Of a stretch of 15,967 nt of DNA, positions 1-6,612 are shown one piece after another; positions within the stretch are counted from its first letter, which is position 1, and each line of letters starts with the position of its first letter. The stretch lies in NCBI GenBank assembly GCA_014377495.1, contig JACMPN010000310.1, positions 1 to 15,967 on the forward strand. The letters are read 5' to 3'. The notes under the pieces were generated by a model. It worked only from the letters and a program-made list of their open reading frames with translations. It did no database searches and had not been told where the DNA came from. Source of the DNA: Candidatus Sericytochromatia bacterium (GTDB lineage Bacteria; Cyanobacteriota; Sericytochromatia; JACMPN01). Position numbers and translations under genes: made by a program.

Positions 1-99
1 CAACCTATGGCGACGGCGGGGACACTCCCTCAGGAGGAGGGCCTGCACGAGTTGCCGCCCCCCCAGGAACCGACGCTGGAGCAGGCCCCGCGCAACTGA
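1..99 (+). CDS. C-terminal fragment of an unidentified Pro/Glu-rich protein
   Basis: Frame 1 is open from the left edge to a TGA at 97-99, giving about 32 residues rich in Pro, Glu and Gln (it reads ...LHELPPPQEPTLEQAPRN). The 5' part lies outside the window, so no domain can be named. It is called as coding because the frame is open to the edge, its composition looks like a flexible protein tail, and a strong hairpin follows about 80 bases later. The partial gene at the right edge has a similar Pro/Ala-rich tail, but nothing shows that the two are related. The alternative is that this is non-coding. Confidence 0.45.
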   Translation, partial: QPMATAGTLPQEEGLHELPPPQEPTLEQAPRN

Positions 100-179
100 G
101 TCCCCCGCCTGTCGCGCGACATCGGTCCAGGAACCAACAGCAAAGCACCTGCTGAACCCCAGACCGCCCCCAAAGCAAA

Positions 180-207
180 GCGCCCCGCCTCAGAAAAGGC
201 GGGGCGC
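180..207 (-). terminator. Intrinsic terminator-like hairpin, probably bidirectional
   Basis: A perfect 11-bp GC-rich stem (180-190 pairs with 197-207) closes a 6-base loop. It lies 47 bases past the stop of the minus-strand gene at 255-620 and 80 bases past the plus-strand stop at 99. On the minus strand the stem is followed by TTTGCTTT, a fair U-rich tail. On the plus strand the tail is poor (CTTGGG). It therefore serves mainly the minus-strand gene and may also block the plus strand. Confidence 0.75.
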
Positions 208-254
208 CTTGGGCTCAATCGACAGGACCGGCTCACCCAGCCCTGCCAATCACC

Positions 255-620
255 CTAGTTGGTGGCGAAAATCAGGTGGCCTTCGGCCGCGGCAATGGCC
301 ACGTTCGTCGTCGCACACAGGTCGACATTCTCCAAATTCCAGGCCGTGCCTGCAGCGTCTTCAATCCGCAGATGGAACTTGCAGGCATCATCCGGGAAAC
401 CGGTGAAGTGGATGGTCGTCGAGCCGTCGTTGGCCAAGGTGCCCGTGCCGAGCACGTCCGAGCTCCATTCTTCGGCGCCATCCTGGGCGATGAAGACCTT
501 CTCGACGCTGAAACCGGTGACGTTATGCAGGGTAAAGTCCTGAGCGCCTCCAGCCAGTGCGACCAGCGGCGTGCTGATCATCGACACGACGAGACCCAAA
601 CCCAAAACGAACTTCTTCAA
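255..620 (-). CDS. Small secreted protein, paralogue 1 of a tandem pair
   Basis: This encodes 121 residues: an N-terminal Sec signal peptide (MKKF, a hydrophobic core, then a cleavage site near residue 23 after ALA) and a mature domain of about 98 residues. The mature part has alternating hydrophobic stretches that suggest a small beta-sandwich. It carries two conserved cysteines (in CKF and DLC) that could form a disulfide. The start is TTG at 618-620, preceded by GAGAGGGG at a spacing of about 9. By eye, roughly 65 of 120 positions match the neighbour at 958-1320, most strongly in the signal peptide, the VEKV and IHFTG segments, and around both cysteines. The motif style resembles an uncharacterised family of small periplasmic proteins; I cannot assign a function. 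A hairpin at 180-207 lies downstream. Confidence 0.85.
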   Translation of the reverse strand: MKKFVLGLGLVVSMISTPLVALAGGAQDFTLHNVTGFSVEKVFIAQDGAEEWSSDVLGTGTLANDGSTTIHFTGFPDDACKFHLRIEDAAGTAWNLENVDLCATTNVAIAAAEGHLIFATN

Positions 621-914
621 AATGCAATGCCCCTCTCAAACTGCGGTCGATAGCCCATCACACGGGCGACAATCACCGCAGCCTATACCTGCCAACCGAT
701 CCTATCAGCCGGGCGCCTGCTCGTCAAGCGACCGCTAATGGCCGTCACGAGACCCTTACGCCCGACATCACTCCCTCATTCGGGGAATCAAAAACGGGTG
801 CAAATGAACCCGCCGGCTAAATCCTGCCGCAAATCGCCAGAAATTGCCCACAGTCAGGGTCACCGTCCGCCTCAGCCCCACTCGCTGCCCCGGCCCCAGG
901 CCAGCAAACGCCAA
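621..914. other. Intergenic region without a recognisable gene
   Basis: This stretch between the two paralogues holds the leader of the 255-620 gene. No open frame here has a convincing start, ribosome site and composition. I found no good paired -35 and -10 for the minus-strand gene. TTGGCA and TATAGG both occur on the minus strand (around 680-695), but their spacing is wrong for a sigma-70 promoter. Confidence 0.5.
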
Positions 915-944
915 CCTCCCGCCGGACGGCCATCCGGCGGGAGG
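915..944 (-). terminator. Terminator-like hairpin after paralogue 2
   Basis: A perfect 12-bp stem (915-926 with 933-944) with a 6-base loop lies 14 bases past the stop of the gene at 958-1320. Past the stem, the minus strand reads TTGGCGTTTGC, which is only weakly T-rich, so termination may be incomplete and the transcript may continue into the 255-620 gene. Confidence 0.65.
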
Positions 945-957
945 TGACGGGAGGCGG

Positions 958-1320
958 TTATTCCTCGGTGTAGACGAGCTTGCCGGCCCGCATGCGGATC
1001 GTCACGTTGGAGGTCTCGCACAGGTCGACGCCGGTGATCTCCCAGGCCTTGCCCCGGACGTCTTCGACCCGGATGTCGAACTTGCAGGTGTTTTCGTCGT
1101 AGCCGGTGAAGTGGATCTCCTTGGAGCGGCCCGTGGCCAGGATGCCCTCGCCGAGGACGTCCTCGCCCCACTCGTCGGCGTTAGACGCTTCCACGTAGAC
1201 CTTTTCGACGGCCCAACCGGTCTTGTTGATCAGCTTGAAGTCCTGGACACCGGCCAAGGCGCTCAGCGGAGCACTGACCATCGACACGACGAGGCTCAGA
1301 CCGAGCATGAATTTTTTCAC
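958..1320 (-). CDS. Small secreted protein, paralogue 2 of a tandem pair
   Basis: This encodes 120 residues: a Sec signal peptide ending near residue 23 (after ALA) and a mature domain of about 97 residues with the same two cysteine positions (CKF, DLC) and the same IHFTG core as its neighbour. The start is GTG at 1318-1320, with AGAGGA about 6 bases upstream. It has its own sigma-70-like promoter (1390-1418) and a downstream hairpin (915-944), so the two paralogues may be expressed separately. It is more charged at the C-terminus than paralogue 1, which hints at divergence after duplication. The predicted location is the periplasm or outside the cell; the function is unknown. Confidence 0.87.
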   Translation of the reverse strand: MKKFMLGLSLVVSMVSAPLSALAGVQDFKLINKTGWAVEKVYVEASNADEWGEDVLGEGILATGRSKEIHFTGYDENTCKFDIRVEDVRGKAWEITGVDLCETSNVTIRMRAGKLVYTEE

Positions 1321-1389
1321 AAAGCATCCTCTTGAAAAAAGGTGGGTGATTGGGCCGTAACCACACAGGGCTAAGCCTTTCAGGTCCTG

Positions 1390-1418
1390 AGACTAACAGC
1401 GGGGGCAAGCGCTGTCAA
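1390..1418 (-). promoter_or_regulatory. Sigma-70-type promoter for paralogue 2
   Basis: On the minus strand there is a perfect -35 TTGACA (1418-1413), a 17-base spacer, and TAGTCT (1395-1390) as a 4-of-6 -10 element. Transcription would start near 1382 and give a leader of about 60 bases before the GTG at 1320. Confidence 0.65.
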
Positions 1419-1471
1419 TGATGGCCAGCACACGCCTAGCGCCAGTTCCCACGGCCGTTGTCCCGGAATTT

Positions 1472-1490
1472 GCCGGCCCAAAGGACCGGC
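1472..1490 (-). terminator. Weak hairpin downstream of pheA
   Basis: As minus-strand RNA this forms an 8-bp stem (one U-G wobble) with a 3-base loop, about 50 bases past the pheA stop. The sequence after it is A-rich rather than U-rich, so it may be a processing or stabilising hairpin rather than a true terminator. Confidence 0.3.
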
Positions 1491-1540
1491 CCGGCTCACC
1501 CGGCCCCCACGCACCGATCACCCCCGGACGATGGACCCGA

Positions 1541-2359
1541 TTAGGGCAGGCTGGCCGCCGGATAGCAGCCGATGACGTGGATGAAGCTGACCGACTCACG
1601 CAGCTCGGCCATCGCCGTCTGCATCCCCGGGGCGGCGAGATCGCCGTCGACATCCAGATAGAAGACGTACTCCCAGGGCCGGACCTTTTGGGGACGGCTC
1701 TCCAGCTTCGTCAGATTCAGCCCGTGTTTGGCAAAGGCCTGCAGTACCCGGACGAGCGAGCCCGCCTCGTGGGCGATGCGGAAGACCAACGACGTCTTAC
1801 GATGCCCCTCGCCCGGCGTGCCGCCCGGCTGGATGGCGAAAAAGCGGGTGAAATTGCTCGCCTCGTTCTGGATCCCCTGGGCGAGCAGGTCCAGCCCGTA
1901 GATCTCGGCGGCGGGGGCGGCAGCGATGGCGGCCACGCCCTGCAACCCCTCCTCACGGATGATCCGGGCGCTGCCGGCCGTGTCATGGCCGACCTGGGTC
2001 TTGGCCCCGATCTGTTTGATGAAACGCGAGCTCTGGGCCAGCGCCTGCGGGTGAGAAAGGACCGTCTTCACGTCGGCCAGGGTCGTGCCGGGCAGGGCCA
2101 TCAGGCACTGTTCCACGGGCAGGAAAACCTCACCGACGGCCGGCAGCTGGTACTCGAGAACCAGATCGACGACTTCGTTGATGCTGCCGGCCAGGGAGTT
2201 TTCGACAGGCATCATCGCCGCCCAGGATAAACCCTCGGCCACCCGGGCAAAGGCGTCGGCAAAGGTCTCGCACGGATCGACGGCCACATCACGCCCGAAA
2301 AACCGCCGGGCGGCCTCCTCGGAAAAGGCGCCACGTTCCCCTTGAAATGCGACTCCCAT
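1541..2359 (-). CDS. pheA: Prephenate dehydratase with ACT regulatory domain
   Basis: This cytoplasmic enzyme of 272 residues converts prephenate to phenylpyruvate, the committed step to phenylalanine. Catalytic-domain landmarks are PVENS (51-55), SHPQALAQ (102-109) and the TRFF active-site motif (171-174, the family's catalytic Thr). The ACT domain spans about 188-268 and shows GSLVRVL (200-206) and ESRP (220-223), the region that binds Phe for feedback inhibition in the family. There is no chorismate mutase domain, so this is the monofunctional type. The ATG at 2357-2359 directly follows the ddl stop (TAG then ATG), with GGTGG inside the ddl end as a likely ribosome site. That implies translational coupling to ddl. 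Confidence 0.96.
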   Translation of the reverse strand: MGVAFQGERGAFSEEAARRFFGRDVAVDPCETFADAFARVAEGLSWAAMMPVENSLAGSINEVVDLVLEYQLPAVGEVFLPVEQCLMALPGTTLADVKTVLSHPQALAQSSRFIKQIGAKTQVGHDTAGSARIIREEGLQGVAAIAAAPAAEIYGLDLLAQGIQNEASNFTRFFAIQPGGTPGEGHRKTSLVFRIAHEAGSLVRVLQAFAKHGLNLTKLESRPQKVRPWEYVFYLDVDGDLAAPGMQTAMAELRESVSFIHVIGCYPAASLP

Positions 2360-3472
2360 CTAGGCCACCGGCTGCGAGGGCACGAAATCGGTTTCCAGCC
2401 GGCTCTTCTCGGCATGGCGCTCCAGCGCCAGCTCGATCAGCCTATCGACAAGCTGTTCATAGGAAAGGCCCGATTCCTCCCAGAGCTTGGGATACATGCT
2501 GATCGGCGTGAAGCCTGGCAGGGTGTTCACCTCGTTGATGTAGACGTTGTCCTTGTCGTCGAGGAAGAAGTCGACCCGGGCCAGGCCGGCCAGGTCGAGG
2601 GCAATGAACGACGTGATCGCCAAACCGCGGATCTTGTGGGCCAGATCCTCGTCCAGCTCGGCGGGCAGGACAGTCTTGGCCCGATTGCCGATGTACTTGT
2701 CTTCATAGGAATAGAAGTCGGCGCCCGGGATGATCTCACCCAGGACCGAGGCCATCGGCTCGTCATTGCCGAGCACGCCGCACTCGATCTCCCGCACGCC
2801 GGGGACGGCGGCCTCGATGATCACCCGCCGGTCATAACGGGCGGCCAGATCGATGCCGGCCCGCAGCTGGGCTTCGTCCCTGGCCTTGGTGATCCCGACG
2901 CTGGAGCCGAGGTTGGCCGGTTTGATGAAGACGGGGAACGTGAACCGCTTCAGCAGGATCCCGACGATCCGGTCGGCGTGCAGCAGCCAGTCCGCCTTGC
3001 GGATCAGCTGATAGTCCACCTGCGGGAAACCCTGGGCTTCGAGGATGGTCTTCATGGCGATCTTGTCCATGCCGACGGCCGAACCGAGCACGCCCGAGCC
3101 GACATAGGGGATGTTCGCCAGTTCCAGCAAACCTTGGATGGTGCCGTCCTCGCCATTGGGACCGTGCAGGACGGGAAAGACCACGTCCAGCTGATCGATG
3201 GAGAGGCCGCTTTCAATCGAGACGAGGCCGCCGTGACCGGGCTCGGGCAGCAGCATGGCGTGCTGGGCGTCCGACAGATCGATCAGGCCTTTGTCCAGGG
3301 CGAGCTTGGCGTCGGCGGGCCGTAGCCAGGCGCCCTGGCGGGTGATCCCGATGGGCACGACCTCGTAGCGCAAGGGATCGAGGGCGTTGATGATCGCCCG
3401 GGCCGAGACCAACGACACATCATGCTCGCCGGACCGGCCGCCGAAAATCACCCCGACCCGCACTTTTGCCAT
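2360..3472 (-). CDS. ddl: D-alanine--D-alanine ligase
   Basis: This ATP-grasp ligase joins two D-alanines for peptidoglycan precursors in the cytoplasm. The chosen ATG at 3470-3472 gives 370 residues and is preceded by GGGGTGG; a TTG four codons upstream is possible but less well supported. Motifs in order are GGRSGEHDVS (11-20), HGPNGEDG (103-110), NLGSSVG (187-193), YSYEDKY (254-260), DF (301-302) and NEVNTLPG (313-320, Mg and product site). The tyrosine-containing YSYEDKY loop fits a dipeptide-forming enzyme rather than a VanA-type D-Ala-D-Lac ligase. It is the first gene of a ddl-pheA pair and has a conspicuous leader hairpin at 3498-3546. Confidence 0.97.
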   Translation of the reverse strand: MAKVRVGVIFGGRSGEHDVSLVSARAIINALDPLRYEVVPIGITRQGAWLRPADAKLALDKGLIDLSDAQHAMLLPEPGHGGLVSIESGLSIDQLDVVFPVLHGPNGEDGTIQGLLELANIPYVGSGVLGSAVGMDKIAMKTILEAQGFPQVDYQLIRKADWLLHADRIVGILLKRFTFPVFIKPANLGSSVGITKARDEAQLRAGIDLAARYDRRVIIEAAVPGVREIECGVLGNDEPMASVLGEIIPGADFYSYEDKYIGNRAKTVLPAELDEDLAHKIRGLAITSFIALDLAGLARVDFFLDDKDNVYINEVNTLPGFTPISMYPKLWEESGLSYEQLVDRLIELALERHAEKSRLETDFVPSQPVA

Positions 3473-3497
3473 GATCCACCCCAACTCGGCTTCGATC

Positions 3498-3546
3498 CAA
3501 CAGGGACCGCTGTGAGACAGGGTAGCAAAAAGCCTGTCTCCTGTTG
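3498..3546 (-). promoter_or_regulatory. Long bulged hairpin in the ddl leader
   Basis: GAGACAGG (3514-3521) pairs perfectly with 3533-3540 around an 11-base loop. The stem continues with CAACAG (3498-3503) pairing with 3541-3546 after a 10-base one-sided bulge (3504-3513). The structure ends about 25 bases upstream of the ddl ATG. On the minus strand it has no U tract, so it is more likely a leader or operator element than a terminator. No known riboswitch class was recognised. Confidence 0.5.
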
Positions 3547-3595
3547 GGTTTGATCACTGCCGGCACCATTGCCGCCGGATTGCCGTCGGTCACCT

Positions 3596-3624
3596 TTGGC
3601 AGGGAGGGAATGACTGACTTTAAT
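3596..3624 (+). promoter_or_regulatory. Sigma-70-type promoter for the LRR-CAP gene
   Basis: TTGGCA (3596-3601, 5 of 6 to consensus), a 17-base spacer, then TTTAAT (3619-3624, 5 of 6). Transcription should begin near 3632, leaving a 45-base leader that contains the strong ribosome site of the gene at 3677. Confidence 0.7.
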
Positions 3625-3676
3625 GGTATCGTTTTTCCTGCCACGACCGGCCTTGTCTGGCGGAGGAGTACGTCCC

Positions 3677-6112
3677 ATGCCCACCACTGGCCGCCGGACG
3701 GCAACCCGGGTGCTGACCGCCATGTTGCTGCTCGCCATCGCTCACCCCAAGGCAAACGCCAAGCCTGACGATGGCTTTGCGGGTTTGAACGCAAAACTGT
3801 CCCATCCCCAGGGTGTGACCCGCCTGAACATCGGGAGTGCCGGCCTTTACGTCGACCACATCCCGGACTCCGTGGGGCGATTTTCAGACCTCAAACGCCT
3901 GGACCTCTTTTTCAAGGGGGCCGAGATGCCGCCCGTCCTCACCCTGCTCCCGAAGTTGCAGACCCTCAATGTGTATGGCTCCGTCACTTCCGTGGACCTC
4001 ATCAGCCGGCTGGCGGGCTTGGCGGAACTCACCCTCAAGACCCATGCCCTGTCGCTGCCCGAGGATCTGACGGGCCTGACGCGCCTGCAGAAACTCACCG
4101 TGAGCGGCACCGATTTAAAGACTTTGCCGGGTTCCTTCACCCGTCTGACCGCCTTACGACACCTCGATGTGACCGGAACCCTGCTGAATCCCCTGCCGGA
4201 ACCGCTTTGGCACCTGTCCAAGCTTGAGGGGCTCAGCCTCGACTCCTTACAGCTATCCGTCATCCCCCCGGAAATCGGCAAACTCGGCAGCCTCCAATAC
4301 ATCACCATGCGGGACAACGCCCTGACGGACCTGCCGGCGGAGGCGAGTCGGTGGGCCCGATTGGAGAGCCTGTCGCTCAATGAGAACCGCTTCCGCCGTC
4401 TCCCAGAGAGCGTGACTCGGCTGCCACGGCTTGCAGAGCTTGATCTGACCGCCAACGAGTTGGAAACGCTGCCGGAAACCCTGTCACTGCCACGGTTATC
4501 CAAGTTGTACGTCGGCCGCAATCGTCTGGCGAAGCTCCCTGACTGCCTGACTACAGCGACGGCCCTGACGGATGTGCATGTCTGGAGCAACCACCTCACG
4601 GCCCTGACGGCCAACCTGAACCGGCTGAAACACTTGGAGAAATTATTGGTTCGGGACAACCGGCTCACCCATCTGCCGTTGATCAACGGCCTCACGACCC
4701 TGAGCGTCCTGGATGCCGATCACAACCAACTGGCCGACCTGCCGCAGGACCTGGGGGCGGCAAAATCTCTGGAGCTGCTCTACGTCGGGTTCAACCGGTT
4801 GAAGCTGCTACCGGACTCGATCAACCGGTTGACCGCCCTGACGGAGTTGGATGTCGCAGGTAATGCGCTGATGCAGTTGCCGGTGCGTCTGGAAGGGTTA
4901 CAGGCGCTGAAATATCTCGTCCTGTCATTCAACCGCCTGTCCAGTCTGTCCGGGAGCATCGGTGGCTTGAAACGGCTGGAGCGGCTCTACCTCAACGGCA
5001 ACGAGCTGACGGCGGTTCCGGACTCCCTCGGCGGCCTCCGGGCTCTGGAGGTGCTCGACCTGTCCGACAATCACCTGACGAGTTTGCCGGCATCCCTGGG
5101 TGAGTTACAGAGTCTGCGCATCCTGCGGGTGAGCGACAACCAGCTGGTCGATCTGCCACTGCAGTTGAGCAAGCTGAAAAACCTCGAATCCCTCCACATC
5201 GACAACAATCCCCTGTCACCGGCCGTGATCGCCCGCCTGCAACGCACCCTGCCACGGCTGCACATCGTCAAAGGCCAGTTCCCCTGGCCGATGCGACGCC
5301 GGGACCTGTTGCTGGGGCTGTTGGCGCATATCAACGCCACACGGGCCAAAGCTGATCTGGCGCCGTTGAGCTGGAATGCGCTGGGCACCCCGGGGGCGGA
5401 AGCCCATTGCCGCTACCTCCTGGCCAACGCCGGCAACCCGCTCATCGCCGGCTCGGGCGCCCATGACGAGGCGGAGCGGTTACCGGGATACACCAAAGAG
5501 GGCGCCGACGACGTGCTGAAAGCAGGCAGTTTTGCCGAGGTGCTCGCCCCCGGCCGGCCGCCGATCGCTGGCATCGACAGCCTGATGAGCACCATTTTGC
5601 ACCGTGGTCCCTTCATCGGGGACAGCCGTGTGACTCTGGGCTACGCCAGCCCCAATGGCCGTGACGGCTGGCTGGCCGCCCGCAACGTCTTTCATGGCGA
5701 TCAATACCGGTCCCTCGCACCGAGCGACCCCCGTCCCCGGGATTTCAGCTATCCGCCGGACGGGGCCACGGACGTCCCCCTGCGGATGGGCCCCGAAATC
5801 CCGAACACGACGCCGAACGTGGACACGGACGGGATCTGCGGATTTCCGTTCACCCTCATCGTCCCCGGCTGGCTGGGCGACTGCGAGGAGATGACGGCGA
5901 CCTTTACTGATGCGGCCGGCCACGTCGAGCCCGCTTGGGCGCTCACCCCCAAGACCTGTCGCGCGTGGGGGGTCTGGCCCGATGCCAAGAATCACGTCAT
6001 GGCCCAAAATCCCCTCAAACCCGGCACCCGCTACACCCTGCGGGTGCAGATGCGGTCTGCGGGCGGCCGGACATGCGAGCGCACGATCCGCTTTACGACG
6101 ACAGCTACCTAG
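3677..6112 (+). CDS. Secreted leucine-rich-repeat protein with C-terminal CAP/SCP-like domain
   Basis: The ATG at 3677 is chosen because GGAGGAG lies 8 bases upstream; this gives 811 residues. A signal peptide is cleaved near residue 30 (after NA). Residues of about 40 to 540 hold roughly 21 leucine-rich repeats of 20-24 residues with the pattern LxxLxxLxLxxNxLxxLP, the first few degenerate. Residues of about 545 to 690 resemble a CAP domain: a helix with NATR, an AEAHCRYL helix with the family His position, GAHDE, PGYTKEG, and a LMSTILHR helix. Residues 691-811 start with PPDGATDVP, a segment typical of beta-type domains that follow CAP modules. LRRs usually bind proteins; bacterial CAP domains are secreted and poorly understood. 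The fusion suggests a surface or extracellular binding protein; the ligand is unknown. Confidence 0.9.
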   Translation: MPTTGRRTATRVLTAMLLLAIAHPKANAKPDDGFAGLNAKLSHPQGVTRLNIGSAGLYVDHIPDSVGRFSDLKRLDLFFKGAEMPPVLTLLPKLQTLNVYGSVTSVDLISRLAGLAELTLKTHALSLPEDLTGLTRLQKLTVSGTDLKTLPGSFTRLTALRHLDVTGTLLNPLPEPLWHLSKLEGLSLDSLQLSVIPPEIGKLGSLQYITMRDNALTDLPAEASRWARLESLSLNENRFRRLPESVTRLPRLAELDLTANELETLPETLSLPRLSKLYVGRNRLAKLPDCLTTATALTDVHVWSNHLTALTANLNRLKHLEKLLVRDNRLTHLPLINGLTTLSVLDADHNQLADLPQDLGAAKSLELLYVGFNRLKLLPDSINRLTALTELDVAGNALMQLPVRLEGLQALKYLVLSFNRLSSLSGSIGGLKRLERLYLNGNELTAVPDSLGGLRALEVLDLSDNHLTSLPASLGELQSLRILRVSDNQLVDLPLQLSKLKNLESLHIDNNPLSPAVIARLQRTLPRLHIVKGQFPWPMRRRDLLLGLLAHINATRAKADLAPLSWNALGTPGAEAHCRYLLANAGNPLIAGSGAHDEAERLPGYTKEGADDVLKAGSFAEVLAPGRPPIAGIDSLMSTILHRGPFIGDSRVTLGYASPNGRDGWLAARNVFHGDQYRSLAPSDPRPRDFSYPPDGATDVPLRMGPEIPNTTPNVDTDGICGFPFTLIVPGWLGDCEEMTATFTDAAGHVEPAWALTPKTCRAWGVWPDAKNHVMAQNPLKPGTRYTLRVQMRSAGGRTCERTIRFTTTAT

Positions 6113-6161
6113 CGACAGCGGACTGGACAGGGGCGACCGGCACTGGCCCATCAGTAGGAAG

Positions 6162-6176
6162 GGGCGTCTGACGCCC
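6162..6176 (+). terminator. Short hairpin after the LRR-CAP gene
   Basis: A 6-bp perfect stem (6162-6167 with 6171-6176) and a 3-base loop lie 50 bases past the stop at 6112. No U tract follows, so its role as a terminator is doubtful. Confidence 0.25.
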
Positions 6177-6283
6177 GGCCGTTGGCAAGCCACCGCCTGA
6201 TATGACGGGCCCTCGCCTGAGCCATGGCCCAGACTCCGACATCGTTTGTCACCCATCAGCCGCAATGTCACCGAGGTTCCCCG

Positions 6284-6594
6284 ATGAAGCCCTATCTGTT
6301 GCCTGTGGCCTTGGTGCTCTCGGTCGCTTTACCGGCGTGGGCGGCTCCAACCATTCCGGAACTGTTGCAGCAGGTCGAGGCATTGGACGCTTGAGGCAAC
6401 TCCGACAAGGGTTTTGTCCTGTTGCTCAAGACCGAGCCGAGCGCATCGACCGATGCCGAGGCGATGTGCTGATACACGAGGCCGACCATGACGAGCGCGG
6501 TTTTGCCGTCTTGCGGACTGCCTATGCGCTGGCCAAGGACACTCATTGCCTGAGCGAGGACGTCCGGACAGCCTTCCGCTTTGAACGGGGCTGG
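6284..6594 (+). pseudogene. Probable decayed gene for a secreted protein
   Basis: GAGG sits 7 bases before an ATG at 6284 that opens a textbook signal peptide (MKPYLLPVALVLSVALPAWA), then APTIPELLQQVEALDA and a TGA at 6392-6394, only 36 residues in. Beyond the TGA the same frame stays protein-like (GNSDKGFVLLLKTEPSASTD) to a second TGA at 6470-6472. Another frame then reads VLIHEADHDERGFAVLRTAYALAKD up to about 6594. One in-frame stop plus one frameshift would rebuild a small exported protein of about 100 residues, which I do not recognise. The alternative is a genuine 36-residue secreted peptide ending at 6394. The region runs head-on into the 3' end of the peroxidase gene. Confidence 0.45.
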
Positions 6595-6612
6595 GCCGAT
6601 CGCCCTTTAAGA

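Noticed and set aside
30..236. Minus-strand open frame at the left edge
   Set aside because: It contains the terminator hairpin at 180-207, its composition is Ser/Arg/Gly-rich, and it lacks a ribosome site.
1418..2230. Plus-strand open frame opposite pheA
   Set aside because: Antisense to prephenate dehydratase, whose motifs and ACT domain are unmistakable.
2342..3325. Long plus-strand open frame opposite ddl
   Set aside because: It lies wholly antisense to a clear ddl with all catalytic motifs; its translation is low-complexity and typical of a GC-rich shadow frame.
2360..3472. Possible vancomycin-resistance D-Ala-D-Lac ligase
   Set aside because: The omega-loop motif is YSYEDKY, as in ordinary Ddl, and no vanH, vanX or regulator genes are adjacent.
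3847..4695. Minus-strand frame of about 280 codons within the LRR region
   Set aside because: Ser/Arg-rich shadow created by the regular LRR codon pattern; no start signal or domain.
3677..5290. LRR region as a CRISPR-like or DNA repeat array
   Set aside because: The periodicity is at protein level with diverged codons; no identical DNA repeats with unique spacers are present.
6392..6394. TGA at codon 37 of the gene at 6284 as a recoded selenocysteine codon
   Set aside because: No selenocysteine-insertion-like hairpin stands out, a second TGA and a frameshift follow, and TGA is used as a normal stop by neighbouring genes.
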